A DNA stretch of 37,266 bases from the NCBI GenBank assembly GCA_964466315.1, contig CAYXNS010000025.1, forward strand, positions 1-37,266, given 5' to 3'. Shown here piece by piece: positions 1-7,735 of the stretch (position 1 is its first letter; each line of letters opens with the position of its first letter). Source of the stretch: SMWC01 sp964466315. Lineage in GTDB: Bacteria; Pseudomonadota; Gammaproteobacteria; Steroidobacterales; Rariloculaceae. Under the pieces are notes generated by a model. It was not told the DNA's origin, searched no databases, and saw nothing but the letters and a program-made list of their open reading frames with translations. The position numbers and the translations under genes were made by a program.

Positions 1-52
1 GGCCATCACTGCCCCGAGGGCGTAGAAACGCACACTCGTTTGAGCGGGCCGC

Positions 53-607
53 CTAGAAACCTTCGGTGGAGGTAAACAGCCCCACACGCAGATCCGTGGC
101 CTGATAGATCGTCCGGCCATCTACATCCATCTCGGCATCCCCGAGCCCCATGACGAGTTTGCGCTTGATGACACGCTTCATATCGAGACGATAGGTGACC
201 AGTTTGTTCTCCGGCAACACCTGTCCCTGAAACTTGACCTCACCGACGCCGAGCGCCCGCCCTCGTCCGACACCACCGATCCAGGCAAGATAATAACCAA
301 CGAGCTGCCACATGGCGTCCAGCCCGAGACAGCCGGGCATAACGGGATCGTTCCGGAAGTGACACGCGAAGAACCACAGGCTCGGGTCGATATCCAATTC
401 AGCCCGTACCTCACCCTTCTTGAATTTACCGCCCGTATCATCGATATGCGTGATTCGGTCGAACATGAGCATATTGGGTAACGGCAGGCGTGCATTACCC
501 GGACCGAAAGTCTCGAGTTCACCCGCCTCGATAAGATCTTCGCGCGTATAACTCGACTGCCGTGGGTTGCCCGGCAGCACAATGTTTTTTTTGTCAGAGT
601 CATCCAT
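53..607 (-). CDS. fabA: 3-hydroxydecanoyl-ACP dehydratase/isomerase FabA
   Basis: This cytoplasmic fatty-acid synthesis enzyme dehydrates 3-hydroxyacyl-ACP and isomerises trans-2- to cis-3-decenoyl-ACP, opening the anaerobic route to unsaturated fatty acids. The 184-residue product aligns along its whole length with E. coli FabA (172 aa). Shared blocks include LPLPNMLMFDRI (about 41-52), WFFACHF with catalytic His83, DPVMPGCLGLDAMWQLVG with catalytic Asp97, and GRALGVGEVKFQGQVLP. The first 15 or so residues are an extension compared with E. coli. FabA is usually paired with FabB, but the 52 bases downstream of the stop do not begin a recognisable FabB. It is transcribed divergently from the phosphatase gene at 770, with 162 bp between them. 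FabA is largely confined to Gamma- and Alphaproteobacteria, which supports the taxonomic reading of the window. Function is secure. Confidence 0.97.
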   Translation of the reverse strand: MDDSDKKNIVLPGNPRQSSYTREDLIEAGELETFGPGNARLPLPNMLMFDRITHIDDTGGKFKKGEVRAELDIDPSLWFFACHFRNDPVMPGCLGLDAMWQLVGYYLAWIGGVGRGRALGVGEVKFQGQVLPENKLVTYRLDMKRVIKRKLVMGLGDAEMDVDGRTIYQATDLRVGLFTSTEGF

Positions 608-769
608 ATCGTATCCGTTTCGTGCTGCGTGCGGAGCATACGTGTTAGCGGAGTCAATGTCCCTCTTTTTGCCTGTCCGCTCGCAAATACCCCAACGTTC
701 AGCCTATTATCCGACTAATCGTTACCAGTAACAGTCGGCCTCAGAAAGACGTCCGGCGGAGACCGTTGC

Positions 770-2872
770 ATGAAACAATCACGCCGGGCGTTCCTAAAGC
801 GCTTCTCCCAAACTGCGGGATGCGTTGTCGCGACGGCATCGGTTGCTCCGCTAGCAGGTTGTTTAAGACCTCGGCTCGGTGCCACGGGTTTCTCGTATCC
901 CCAGGGCGTTGCCTCCGCCGACCCGCAAGCGGATTCCATCATACTTTGGACGCGCGTCGTGCCCGAAGACTCGACGGCAACGAGCATCGATCTATCCGTC
1001 CAGATCGCCCGCGACGACGCCTTCAACGAGATCCTGCTGGAGCAGAATGTGCCGGCGGAGCAGGACTACGACTATACGGTCCGGTGCTTTGTCGACGGCC
1101 TCCAGTCGAACGGGCACTTCTTCTATCGATTCATTGCGCCGGACGGATCTACCAGCCGCACGGGACGAACGCGTACCGCGCCGGCTACGGGCGACGGCGT
1201 CAATCTGACGGCAGCCGTCTTCTCATGCCAGCATTATGAAGAAGGCCACTTCAGCGCCTACCGGCGTCTGTTGTTGGACGATGAGCAGGGGCCTCAAGAC
1301 CGTAAGATCGATATCATCATCCACGTGGGCGATTTCATCTACGAAGCGAACAATCGCCGCGATGTGACCAATCTCAACGATGAAGTCGTCATCGTGACCA
1401 ATGGCGACGGCTCCCATCGACGCTTTCAGGGTCTACCGTCGAAGGGCGCCGTCCAACCCGGCGTCCAACTCGTCGCGGAATCTCTCGACGACTACCGTGA
1501 GCACTATCGAACTTATCTCTCCGATCCGGATCTACTGGACGCGCGTGCGGCCTTCCCCTGGGTATGTACCTGGGACGACCATGAGTTTTATAACGATGCC
1601 TGGCAAAGCTACCATCCGTCGGGCCCCGCACAAAACCGCAAGCTGCATAGTAACCAGGCTTGGTTCGAATACATCCCCGCAGCTTTGACACGCGCCTCTG
1701 CCGGATCCGGGGGCGGAAACCCCGCGCGGGATTTCTCCCGAACACCGGTCGAAGACGTCGCGCTCGACGATTTCGACGATGACTATCTGAGCCGCGAGCC
1801 GAACAATCTGGCTGCAATCGCGTCGATGTCGATCTATCGTAGTCTGAGCTGGGGCGATCTCGTCGAGTTATTGATCGTCGACGGGCGCAGCTACCGGGGA
1901 CCCAGGGGCGTCGACGAGTCGATCCCGGGCGCCGACTTCATCACACCGTCGCCTATCCCCGTCAGTCTCATCGAAACGCAGAACGCCGGGCGTACCGCGA
2001 ACGACGGCGATCCGCCCGATACCGTCAAACTGGATGGCGCACCGATCCCGAACAACAGAAAGAATGCGCCACGCGGCTCGCTACTCGGCGCCGAGCAAAA
2101 AACCTGGCTCAAGGAATCGCTGCAACAGAGCCCCGCTCGCTGGAAGCTGCTCTGTAACAACGTCCCGCTCATGCGTTTCGGTTTCGATATGCGGTTTCGC
2201 GACCACGGTAATATCAACGATGTGTGGTGGCACGATACCTGGGATGGTTACCCGCTCGAGCGCCGGGAACTCATGAACTTCATCAAGGCACAGTCTCTGA
2301 CGAACGTCGTCTCCATGACGGGTGACCGCCATGCCCATTTTGCCGGCCTGGTCTACGACGATTTCGACGGGCCGGACCCGTCTGCCGTGCTTCCGGAGTT
2401 TGTCGGCTCGGGGGTCACGAGCGGACCACGAATGAAGAACCAACGCAATACGACACGCGGCACACCGGAACTCGATTCACGCGTGCATTTCGACGGCACG
2501 AAATTCGGTTATGACCAGGTCGTCATGCCGACACTTAATGCTTGGCTATTGTTCGGAGCGGATGCCGCCGCCAGGCTCGGCGAAACCGGAAACCCCGACA
2601 TCGCGCTCGAAGCATCGGATGCGGCTGTCAATCCGCACTTGAGCTATGCCGACACGGACGGGCTTGGCTACTTCGTCGCACACTTCACAACCGAACGACT
2701 CGAAGTCGAGTTCGTTACGATCCTCGAACCGCTCGAATATTTTGGCCTGGCCGGCCCACCTTTGCGACGCCGCGTGCGTTTCGCTGTACCGGCGTGGACG
2801 GCCGAGAAGGAGCCGCAGATCAGAGCCGAAAGCCTGGACGGTGAACCGCCCCTCATGGGTCTCAAAAGTTAG
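770..2872 (+). CDS. PhoD-family alkaline phosphatase/phosphodiesterase, Tat-exported lipoprotein
   Basis: This is a metal-dependent phosphomonoesterase or phosphodiesterase of the PhoD type, expected outside the cytoplasmic membrane. The N-terminus has a twin-arginine signal (SRRAFLK, residues 4-10), a hydrophobic stretch and a lipobox-like LAGC ending at Cys31, so a Tat-exported lipoprotein is likely. An N-terminal PhoD beta-domain (about 38-140) precedes the metallophosphatase domain. Metal-binding motifs are visible: GDFIYE (187-192), WDDHE (268-272) and TGDRHAHF (517-524). The length, 700 aa, is at the long end for PhoD proteins. A GGAGA ribosome-binding site lies about 8 nt before the ATG. 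The next gene, an FNR-like reductase, starts 10 nt after the stop, so the two are probably co-transcribed. No Pho box was identified with confidence. The physiological substrate is unknown. Confidence 0.92.
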   Translation: MKQSRRAFLKRFSQTAGCVVATASVAPLAGCLRPRLGATGFSYPQGVASADPQADSIILWTRVVPEDSTATSIDLSVQIARDDAFNEILLEQNVPAEQDYDYTVRCFVDGLQSNGHFFYRFIAPDGSTSRTGRTRTAPATGDGVNLTAAVFSCQHYEEGHFSAYRRLLLDDEQGPQDRKIDIIIHVGDFIYEANNRRDVTNLNDEVVIVTNGDGSHRRFQGLPSKGAVQPGVQLVAESLDDYREHYRTYLSDPDLLDARAAFPWVCTWDDHEFYNDAWQSYHPSGPAQNRKLHSNQAWFEYIPAALTRASAGSGGGNPARDFSRTPVEDVALDDFDDDYLSREPNNLAAIASMSIYRSLSWGDLVELLIVDGRSYRGPRGVDESIPGADFITPSPIPVSLIETQNAGRTANDGDPPDTVKLDGAPIPNNRKNAPRGSLLGAEQKTWLKESLQQSPARWKLLCNNVPLMRFGFDMRFRDHGNINDVWWHDTWDGYPLERRELMNFIKAQSLTNVVSMTGDRHAHFAGLVYDDFDGPDPSAVLPEFVGSGVTSGPRMKNQRNTTRGTPELDSRVHFDGTKFGYDQVVMPTLNAWLLFGADAAARLGETGNPDIALEASDAAVNPHLSYADTDGLGYFVAHFTTERLEVEFVTILEPLEYFGLAGPPLRRRVRFAVPAWTAEKEPQIRAESLDGEPPLMGLKS

Positions 2873-2882
2873 TATCCGAACT

Positions 2883-3863
2883 ATGTCCATCAAGCAAGCT
2901 TCCACACCCGTTCTCCCCAAACCGAAACTTAGCCTTATTCCGGTGACCGAACCCGTAACGGGCGTCGTCCTCTCGAACGATTCGTGCATACACGGAAAGT
3001 CAGCGAGTTTCGTGAGGCACATGGAGATAGATATCTCCGGCACCCCTCTCGAAAACAACTTTCTCGTCGGCCAGGCGTTCGGGGTCATCGCTCCCGGCAC
3101 GGATGAGCGCGGCAAGCGCCATAAGGTCCGGTTGTATTCCCTCGCATGCCCGAGTTCTGGCGAAGACGGCGCCGGCAAGATCATATCCACCACGGTCAAG
3201 CGTATGATTGATGAGCGCAGACCTCAAAAGAAAGGCGACGACCCCGACGACCACCGGTTATTTCTCGGTGTCTGCAGTAACTATCTCTGCGATCTTCGCA
3301 TCGGTGATGAAGTGAAGGTTGCTGGGCCGAACGGCAAACGTTTCCTGCTACCGACGAACGGAGATGCGCACGACTACTTGTTCGTCGCTACCGGGACCGG
3401 TATCGCGCCATTCCGAGGCATGATCATGGAGCTTCTACTCCGATCCCCCGAACCGGTAACGAGCCAGATTCACCTCGTAATGGGTTCGCCCTACACGACC
3501 GATCTTCTTTATGACGACCTCTTTACGCGCCTCGCTACCGAGCACTCCAATTTTCATTACCACACAGCGATCAGCCGGGAACCTCTGATCGATTTACGCT
3601 CCGGTCCCTACGTGCATCACCTGCTGAATCAGCGCATTGATGAATTCGCGCCGCTGTTGAGAAATTCGCGCACGCTCCTCTACATCTGCGGACTCACCGG
3701 CATGCAGTGCGGCGTCTTCCAGACCCTGGCGCATCATGATCTTGCGGATGGCTATTTCACCGTTAAGAGAGAACTCGCCGCCATAGATCCAGGTAATTGG
3801 GACTTGAAGAAGATTAGACGCGCCTTTCACTGCGCCGAGCGATGTATGCTCGAGGTCTACTGA
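2883..3863 (+). CDS. Ferredoxin-NADP+ reductase, plastidic (plant/cyanobacterial) class
   Basis: This FAD flavoprotein is expected to exchange electrons between NADPH and ferredoxin or flavodoxin in the cytoplasm. The 326 residues contain RLYSLACPS (83-91, FAD-binding RxYS), GVCSNYLCDLRIGDEVKVAGP (129-149), the NADP-binding GTGIAPFRG (171-179), YICGLTGM near the C-terminus, and a terminal LEVY ending in Tyr326. The GVCSNxLCDL block and the C-terminal aromatic Tyr belong to the plastidic FNR class and to BoxA-like reductases. They are not features of the Fpr type usual in gammaproteobacteria. There is no fused ferredoxin domain, which argues against BoxA itself. The open frame extends upstream into the phosphatase gene; I chose the ATG at 2883 because it lies just past that gene's stop. 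The gene is convergent with alr, with only 7 bp between the stops. Confidence 0.88.
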   Translation: MSIKQASTPVLPKPKLSLIPVTEPVTGVVLSNDSCIHGKSASFVRHMEIDISGTPLENNFLVGQAFGVIAPGTDERGKRHKVRLYSLACPSSGEDGAGKIISTTVKRMIDERRPQKKGDDPDDHRLFLGVCSNYLCDLRIGDEVKVAGPNGKRFLLPTNGDAHDYLFVATGTGIAPFRGMIMELLLRSPEPVTSQIHLVMGSPYTTDLLYDDLFTRLATEHSNFHYHTAISREPLIDLRSGPYVHHLLNQRIDEFAPLLRNSRTLLYICGLTGMQCGVFQTLAHHDLADGYFTVKRELAAIDPGNWDLKKIRRAFHCAERCMLEVY

Positions 3864-3870
3864 CTGCTCT

Positions 3871-4971
3871 TCAGTCCGGCAAGTAGTGCCGCTCCCACCT
3901 GGAGCCAAGACCCGTCAATAGTTCGTAGTTGATCGTACCCGCCGCGTTCGCTACCTCCTCAAGAGGCAGGTTCGCACCGATCAGCTCCACCATTGCTCCC
4001 GGGTAAACGGCTTGGCGCGGCACCGCCGAGACATCCAAACTGATAAGGTCCATCGACACGCGCCCTACCATGGGAATGCGGACGTTACCGAGGAAAGCCT
4101 CACCGCAGTTACTGAGCGCAAAGGGGATTCCATCCGCGTAACCAACACCGATCGTCGCCAGACGGGCCGGGGCTTCGATACGGCGTGTCGCGCTGTAGCC
4201 GACTGTCGTCGCCCGCGTGACTTCCTGAACCTGCAGCACCGGCGCCATCACAGTCACCACGGGTTCCATGGGGTTCGGAGGGTCAACGAAAGGGTTACCG
4301 CCATACAGTGCGATGCCCGGCCGCACGAGATCGCCCCGATACCGCTCGTCCGTAAGTAGTCCCGCCGAGTTGCCGATAGAAGTTCTCGCAGCCGGCACCC
4401 GTGCGCACAACTTATCGAAGGCATCAACCTGCTGCCGATTGAGCGGGATCGAAGGCACGTCGGCACACGCCAGGTGCGTCATGACGTAGGCGATTTCCAG
4501 TCCTTCGAGGATCCGCTCGTCGAGTGCGAGCTGACTAAGCTCCCGCGCGTCGAGGCCCAGGCGGGTCATGCCGGTATCGATGTGGACGACGGCGGGATAT
4601 TGCTTGGCATCGCCGAACTCAACCCAGCGCACAATCTGTTCATGAGAATTCAGTACGGGGATCAGATTTGTCCCGCGTAGCCGCCGCTCCTCGCCGGCTC
4701 GAGCTCCCGCGAGCACATAGATCTCGGCCGTTGAGAGCCGCTTCCGCAACGCGATGCCTTCGGTAGCGTCGGCCACAAAGAAATGCCGGCATCCCTCTTC
4801 GAAGAGCCGGTTCGCTACGGGTTCAATACCGAGCCCGTAGGCATTGGCTTTTACCACCGCACCGCAGGTTGAGGGCGTTGCGGTCTTTCGCAGTAACCGG
4901 TAGTTGCGCGCCAACGCGCCCAGATCGACGGTCATGAGGCCGTTTCTCGGAAACTTCGTCGTGGAAATCAC
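3871..4971 (-). CDS. alr: Alanine racemase
   Basis: This PLP enzyme interconverts L- and D-alanine for peptidoglycan synthesis in the cytoplasm. With the GTG start at 4971 the product is 366 aa, close to the family norm. The PLP lysine is Lys41 in AVVKANAYGLG. The second catalytic base is Tyr259 in TVGYSATRR, and Tyr278 in GVGYADG corresponds to the active-site gate Tyr, 19 residues later as in the Geobacillus enzyme. HIDTGMTRLGL (130-140) and GNSAGLLT (200-207) are also family blocks. An in-frame ATG at 4935 would give a 354-residue protein that begins immediately before the conserved VDLGALARNYR and is equally plausible; neither start has a strong ribosome-binding site. Whether this is the housekeeping Alr or catabolic DadX is undecided, because no dadA lies nearby. 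Confidence 0.95.
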   Translation of the reverse strand: MISTTKFPRNGLMTVDLGALARNYRLLRKTATPSTCGAVVKANAYGLGIEPVANRLFEEGCRHFFVADATEGIALRKRLSTAEIYVLAGARAGEERRLRGTNLIPVLNSHEQIVRWVEFGDAKQYPAVVHIDTGMTRLGLDARELSQLALDERILEGLEIAYVMTHLACADVPSIPLNRQQVDAFDKLCARVPAARTSIGNSAGLLTDERYRGDLVRPGIALYGGNPFVDPPNPMEPVVTVMAPVLQVQEVTRATTVGYSATRRIEAPARLATIGVGYADGIPFALSNCGEAFLGNVRIPMVGRVSMDLISLDVSAVPRQAVYPGAMVELIGANLPLEEVANAAGTINYELLTGLGSRWERHYLPD

Positions 4972-5090
4972 AGCGTTGTATTTCTTCTAAGGGTGAGGCC
5001 GCAGCTAGCTATCCGGGCGGAGCCCCTCTACCATACCGATCTTCCGTATTCTTTTCGAGAGTAGCGCAACCCGAACTCACCGACTGCACG

Positions 5091-6080
5091 ATGGATAAGT
5101 CATTCCTTGCCTACCGCATCCACCGAACTGATGGAAACGTCCACGGCAAACTGGAGAGCGTATCTCGGGATGATCTCGACCCCGGCGATCTACTCGTGCA
5201 AGTCGAATACTCGGGGATCAACTACAAGGATGCGCTCGCAGCGACCGGCTCTGGAAGGATCCTGCGGAGCTTCCCACTCATCGGCGGCATCGATCTCGCA
5301 GGCGAGGTTCAGGAATCCAACGACGAACGCTTTCGACCCGGCGACAAAGTATTGGCGCTCGGCGCCGGTCAAAGTGAAACCCGCAACGGGGGTTACGCGG
5401 AACTCGCCCGCCTGAACGCCGATGACGCAATGCCGGTACCGGCGCAGTTGGATACGCGTTCGGTCATGGCGATCGGCACCGCAGGGTTCGCGGCTGCACT
5501 GGCTGTTCATCGCATGGAACAGAATGGCCAGCGGCCCGAACTGGGCCCAATTATCGTTACCGGCGCGACGGGCGGCGTCGGCAGCGTCGCAATCGATCTT
5601 CTGAGTACGAGAGGGTATGAGGTTACGGCATTGACCGGGAAAACGGACCAGCGCGACTATCTCGAGTCACTCGGGGCAACGGCGATACTGGATCGTCGGA
5701 CATTGAAGTTCGGGATGAAACCTCTCGAGCACGCCGATTGGGGCGGTGCTGTCGACAATCTCGGCGGCGAGACTCTCGCGTGGCTCACACGCACTGTGAA
5801 ACCCTGGGGTAATATCGCAAGCGTGGGCCTCGCCGCCGGCCACCACCTCGAGACCACGGTCATGCCATTAATACTTCGCGGCGTGAGCCTTCTCGGAATC
5901 AATGTGGATGTTCCGGCCGGCCTTCGAGACGTGCTGTGGCAGCGGCTCGGCAATGATCTACGGCCGCGGCACCTCGAGCAGATCGTGACCCGTGAGGTGA
6001 CACTCAGTGAACTTCCTGGCAGTTTCGACGCCTATATGGACGGCACGGTAATAGGCCGGACGCTGGTACGAATTCAATAA
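5091..6080 (+). CDS. acuI: YhdH/AcuI-family NADPH-dependent reductase (acryloyl-CoA reductase-like)
   Basis: This is a zinc-free medium-chain dehydrogenase/reductase. Family members YhdH and AcuI reduce acryloyl-CoA to propionyl-CoA with NADPH, which detoxifies acrylate made, for example, during DMSP breakdown. The 329 residues match the usual length (about 325). Seen in the sequence: YSGINYKDALAATG (40-53), GIDLAGEV (66-73), the nucleotide-binding GATGGVGS (158-165), and GGAVDNLGGETLAWL further on. The catalytic-zinc Cys/His set of alcohol dehydrogenases is absent, as expected. It stands alone with 119 bp upstream, and the exported methyltransferase gene follows 26 bp after the stop. The link to acrylate is by family; other quinone or enoyl substrates remain possible, so the symbol is tentative. 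Confidence 0.85.
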   Translation: MDKSFLAYRIHRTDGNVHGKLESVSRDDLDPGDLLVQVEYSGINYKDALAATGSGRILRSFPLIGGIDLAGEVQESNDERFRPGDKVLALGAGQSETRNGGYAELARLNADDAMPVPAQLDTRSVMAIGTAGFAAALAVHRMEQNGQRPELGPIIVTGATGGVGSVAIDLLSTRGYEVTALTGKTDQRDYLESLGATAILDRRTLKFGMKPLEHADWGGAVDNLGGETLAWLTRTVKPWGNIASVGLAAGHHLETTVMPLILRGVSLLGINVDVPAGLRDVLWQRLGNDLRPRHLEQIVTREVTLSELPGSFDAYMDGTVIGRTLVRIQ

Positions 6081-6106
6081 TCCCGAGAACTCGGAGACCT
6101 CCTTCC

Positions 6107-6841
6107 ATGACAGACAGAGCAAGAATTGCATTGTTTCCGCTTTTTTTATTGGTGTTTTCGCCCCTGGCCGCACAGCCCGATATCGCGGTGATACTCGCGG
6201 ATCCCAGCCGTCCCGCAGCGGACCGGGAGCGCGACGCCGGGCGTATGCCGGCTGCGATTCTCGACTTCTTCGATATCGGCCCTAGCGACTCAGTCGCCGA
6301 CCTACTCTGCGGCGGCGGTTATTACACGCGGATTCTCACCCCATTGGTGGGAGACGATGGTGAAGTGTATGCTGGCAACAATCCCTTCTTCGCGCGCTTC
6401 GGCGACGAAGCGCTCACCGCCCTTCTCGCCGAACCCGGCTTCGAGAACGTCCACCGTATCGATGGCCCCGTTGACGAACTGGCCTTGCCGGTGGACGGCT
6501 CGCTCGACACCGTCATCATCGTACTCGCGTATCACGACCTGTGGCTCACAGACGAAGATCGCGACGAGATGAATCGGCGCGTGTTCACATCACTCAAGCC
6601 CGGCGGTGTTTATGGAATCGTCGATCATCACGCTGCCGCGGGAACCGGCACAGATGTCATCCAGTCGCTCCATCGTATCGAGGACAGCGTCATCATCGAC
6701 GAGGTCACGGGAGCCGGATTCTCGCTGCCCGCACGTGCAGACTTTCTGAGCAACTCAGATGATGACCGCTCGCTGCGGATCTTCGATCCGAGCATCCGTG
6801 GCCAAACCGACCGCTTCGTGCTGCGCTTCGAGAAGCCCTGA
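6107..6841 (+). CDS. SAM-dependent methyltransferase-like protein with an N-terminal signal peptide
   Basis: This is a class I SAM methyltransferase fold protein of 244 aa. The N-terminus (MTDRARIALFPLFLLVFSPL, then AAQ) looks like a cleavable signal peptide ending near residue 22. A Rossmann motif I follows as VADLLCGGGYYT (63-74), then LDTVIIVLAYHDLW and LKPGGVYGIVDHHA, the usual post-I and motif IV-VI strands. Proteins of this kind, predicted exported methyltransferase-like proteins, are widespread in marine Proteobacteria and their substrate is unknown. SAM is not expected in the periplasm, so either the signal is a membrane anchor facing the cytoplasm, or the protein binds something else. 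It follows the acuI-like gene by 26 bp and converges on another apparently exported cofactor-binding protein. Confidence 0.8.
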   Translation: MTDRARIALFPLFLLVFSPLAAQPDIAVILADPSRPAADRERDAGRMPAAILDFFDIGPSDSVADLLCGGGYYTRILTPLVGDDGEVYAGNNPFFARFGDEALTALLAEPGFENVHRIDGPVDELALPVDGSLDTVIIVLAYHDLWLTDEDRDEMNRRVFTSLKPGGVYGIVDHHAAAGTGTDVIQSLHRIEDSVIIDEVTGAGFSLPARADFLSNSDDDRSLRIFDPSIRGQTDRFVLRFEKP

Positions 6842-6880
6842 TACGGGCGGGTAGAGGCCGAATCGCGCGCGTTGAGCGTA

Positions 6881-7606
6881 CTACTGGGCGGGCTGCCGCC
6901 GAAGGTAGTAGTCGTACGGCGTCCCCGCACGCCGTGCGTTCAGCCAGATGATGAGCATGCCTTCCAGGACATGCGCCGAACGCACCGAGCCCACATCGAT
7001 CGACTCGAGCCCCATGCCTTTCACGAGTGCGGCAACTGTCGCTTTCGCATCCGGATCATTGCCGGCGAGCGGGATCGTTACGGGGCCGCCGGAAGTCTCC
7101 GGGTCTATCATCGTACGGAAATTCAGCGTGTTGAAAGCCTTGACAACCCGCGCGTCGGGGAACGTCGCCTGAATATCTTCTGCATTCGACGTAGCGGACG
7201 GGTGCGACATGAAGCCGTCGTCGCCCGGTGCGACCTGGTTTGTCGGATCGATGATGATCTTTCCTGAGAGATCTCCCAGGCTCGCCGCGACCTCCTGAGC
7301 GACACCGCCGGGCACGGCCAGAACGACGATATCGGCCTGCACCACGGCCTCGGCCTGTCCGGTTGCGAATGCATTGCCGCCCGTGCCCGTGACGAGTTCA
7401 GCGACCTCCGCACGATCCGGATCACGGGAACCGTAAATGATGTCGTGCCCCTGCTGTGCGAACTCGGGGCCGAGTGCGCTGGCGACATTACCGGTACCGA
7501 TGATTGCGACCGTGTCGGCCGACGCCCCGAGGCTAACGGTTAGTAAGAGAGGAACTGCGAGAATACTGGCCAGCAGCGAGGTTAGCGTGCGAGTTGCTGT
7601 AGTCAT
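6881..7606 (-). CDS. NADP-binding Rossmann protein (F420:NADP oxidoreductase-like) with a signal peptide
   Basis: This is a 241-residue protein of the NADPH-dependent F420 reductase / ProC-like superfamily. From the ATG at 7606 it has a signal-peptide-like N-terminus (residues 1-30, ending LGASA) followed directly by the dinucleotide motif TVAIIGTGNVAS (32-43), then YGSRDP, DIVVLAVPGG, IIIDPTNQV and FNTLNF. These are the typical strands of the family. The open frame extends upstream to 7702, but the 7606 ATG has a GGAG box 8 nt before it and removes a non-hydrophobic 32-residue leader, so it is preferred. Members of this family that carry signal peptides occur in Gram-negative bacteria and are uncharacterised. 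Since F420 is unusual in gammaproteobacteria, the electron acceptor is uncertain. It is convergent with the methyltransferase gene (39 bp gap). Confidence 0.82.
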   Translation of the reverse strand: MTTATRTLTSLLASILAVPLLLTVSLGASADTVAIIGTGNVASALGPEFAQQGHDIIYGSRDPDRAEVAELVTGTGGNAFATGQAEAVVQADIVVLAVPGGVAQEVAASLGDLSGKIIIDPTNQVAPGDDGFMSHPSATSNAEDIQATFPDARVVKAFNTLNFRTMIDPETSGGPVTIPLAGNDPDAKATVAALVKGMGLESIDVGSVRSAHVLEGMLIIWLNARRAGTPYDYYLRRQPAQ

Positions 7607-7735
7607 GACGGCTCCAGAGTAACGAAATTGTTTGGAAGTCTTAGTAATTTTTTTTTGAGATCCAGGAGGATCTTGATCGGTCGATAATAGCTCAAACACC
7701 ATGCCTTTGATATTCCGCCGAGCTCGTCCGAATGG

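Noticed and set aside
1..52. Possible start of fabB after fabA on the minus strand.
   Set aside because: The 52 bases do not encode the conserved FabB N-terminus. A GTG-started RFYALGAVMA frame is visible but too short to judge.
2646..2882. N-terminal extension of the FNR frame into the phosphatase gene.
   Set aside because: The text is low-complexity Ser/Arg-rich shadow sequence, and the phosphatase frame is well supported there. The ATG at 2883 gives a normal FNR N-terminus.
7607..7702. Longer start for the F420-reductase-like protein.
   Set aside because: The extra 32 residues are polar and would bury the signal peptide. The ATG at 7606 has a good GGAG box.
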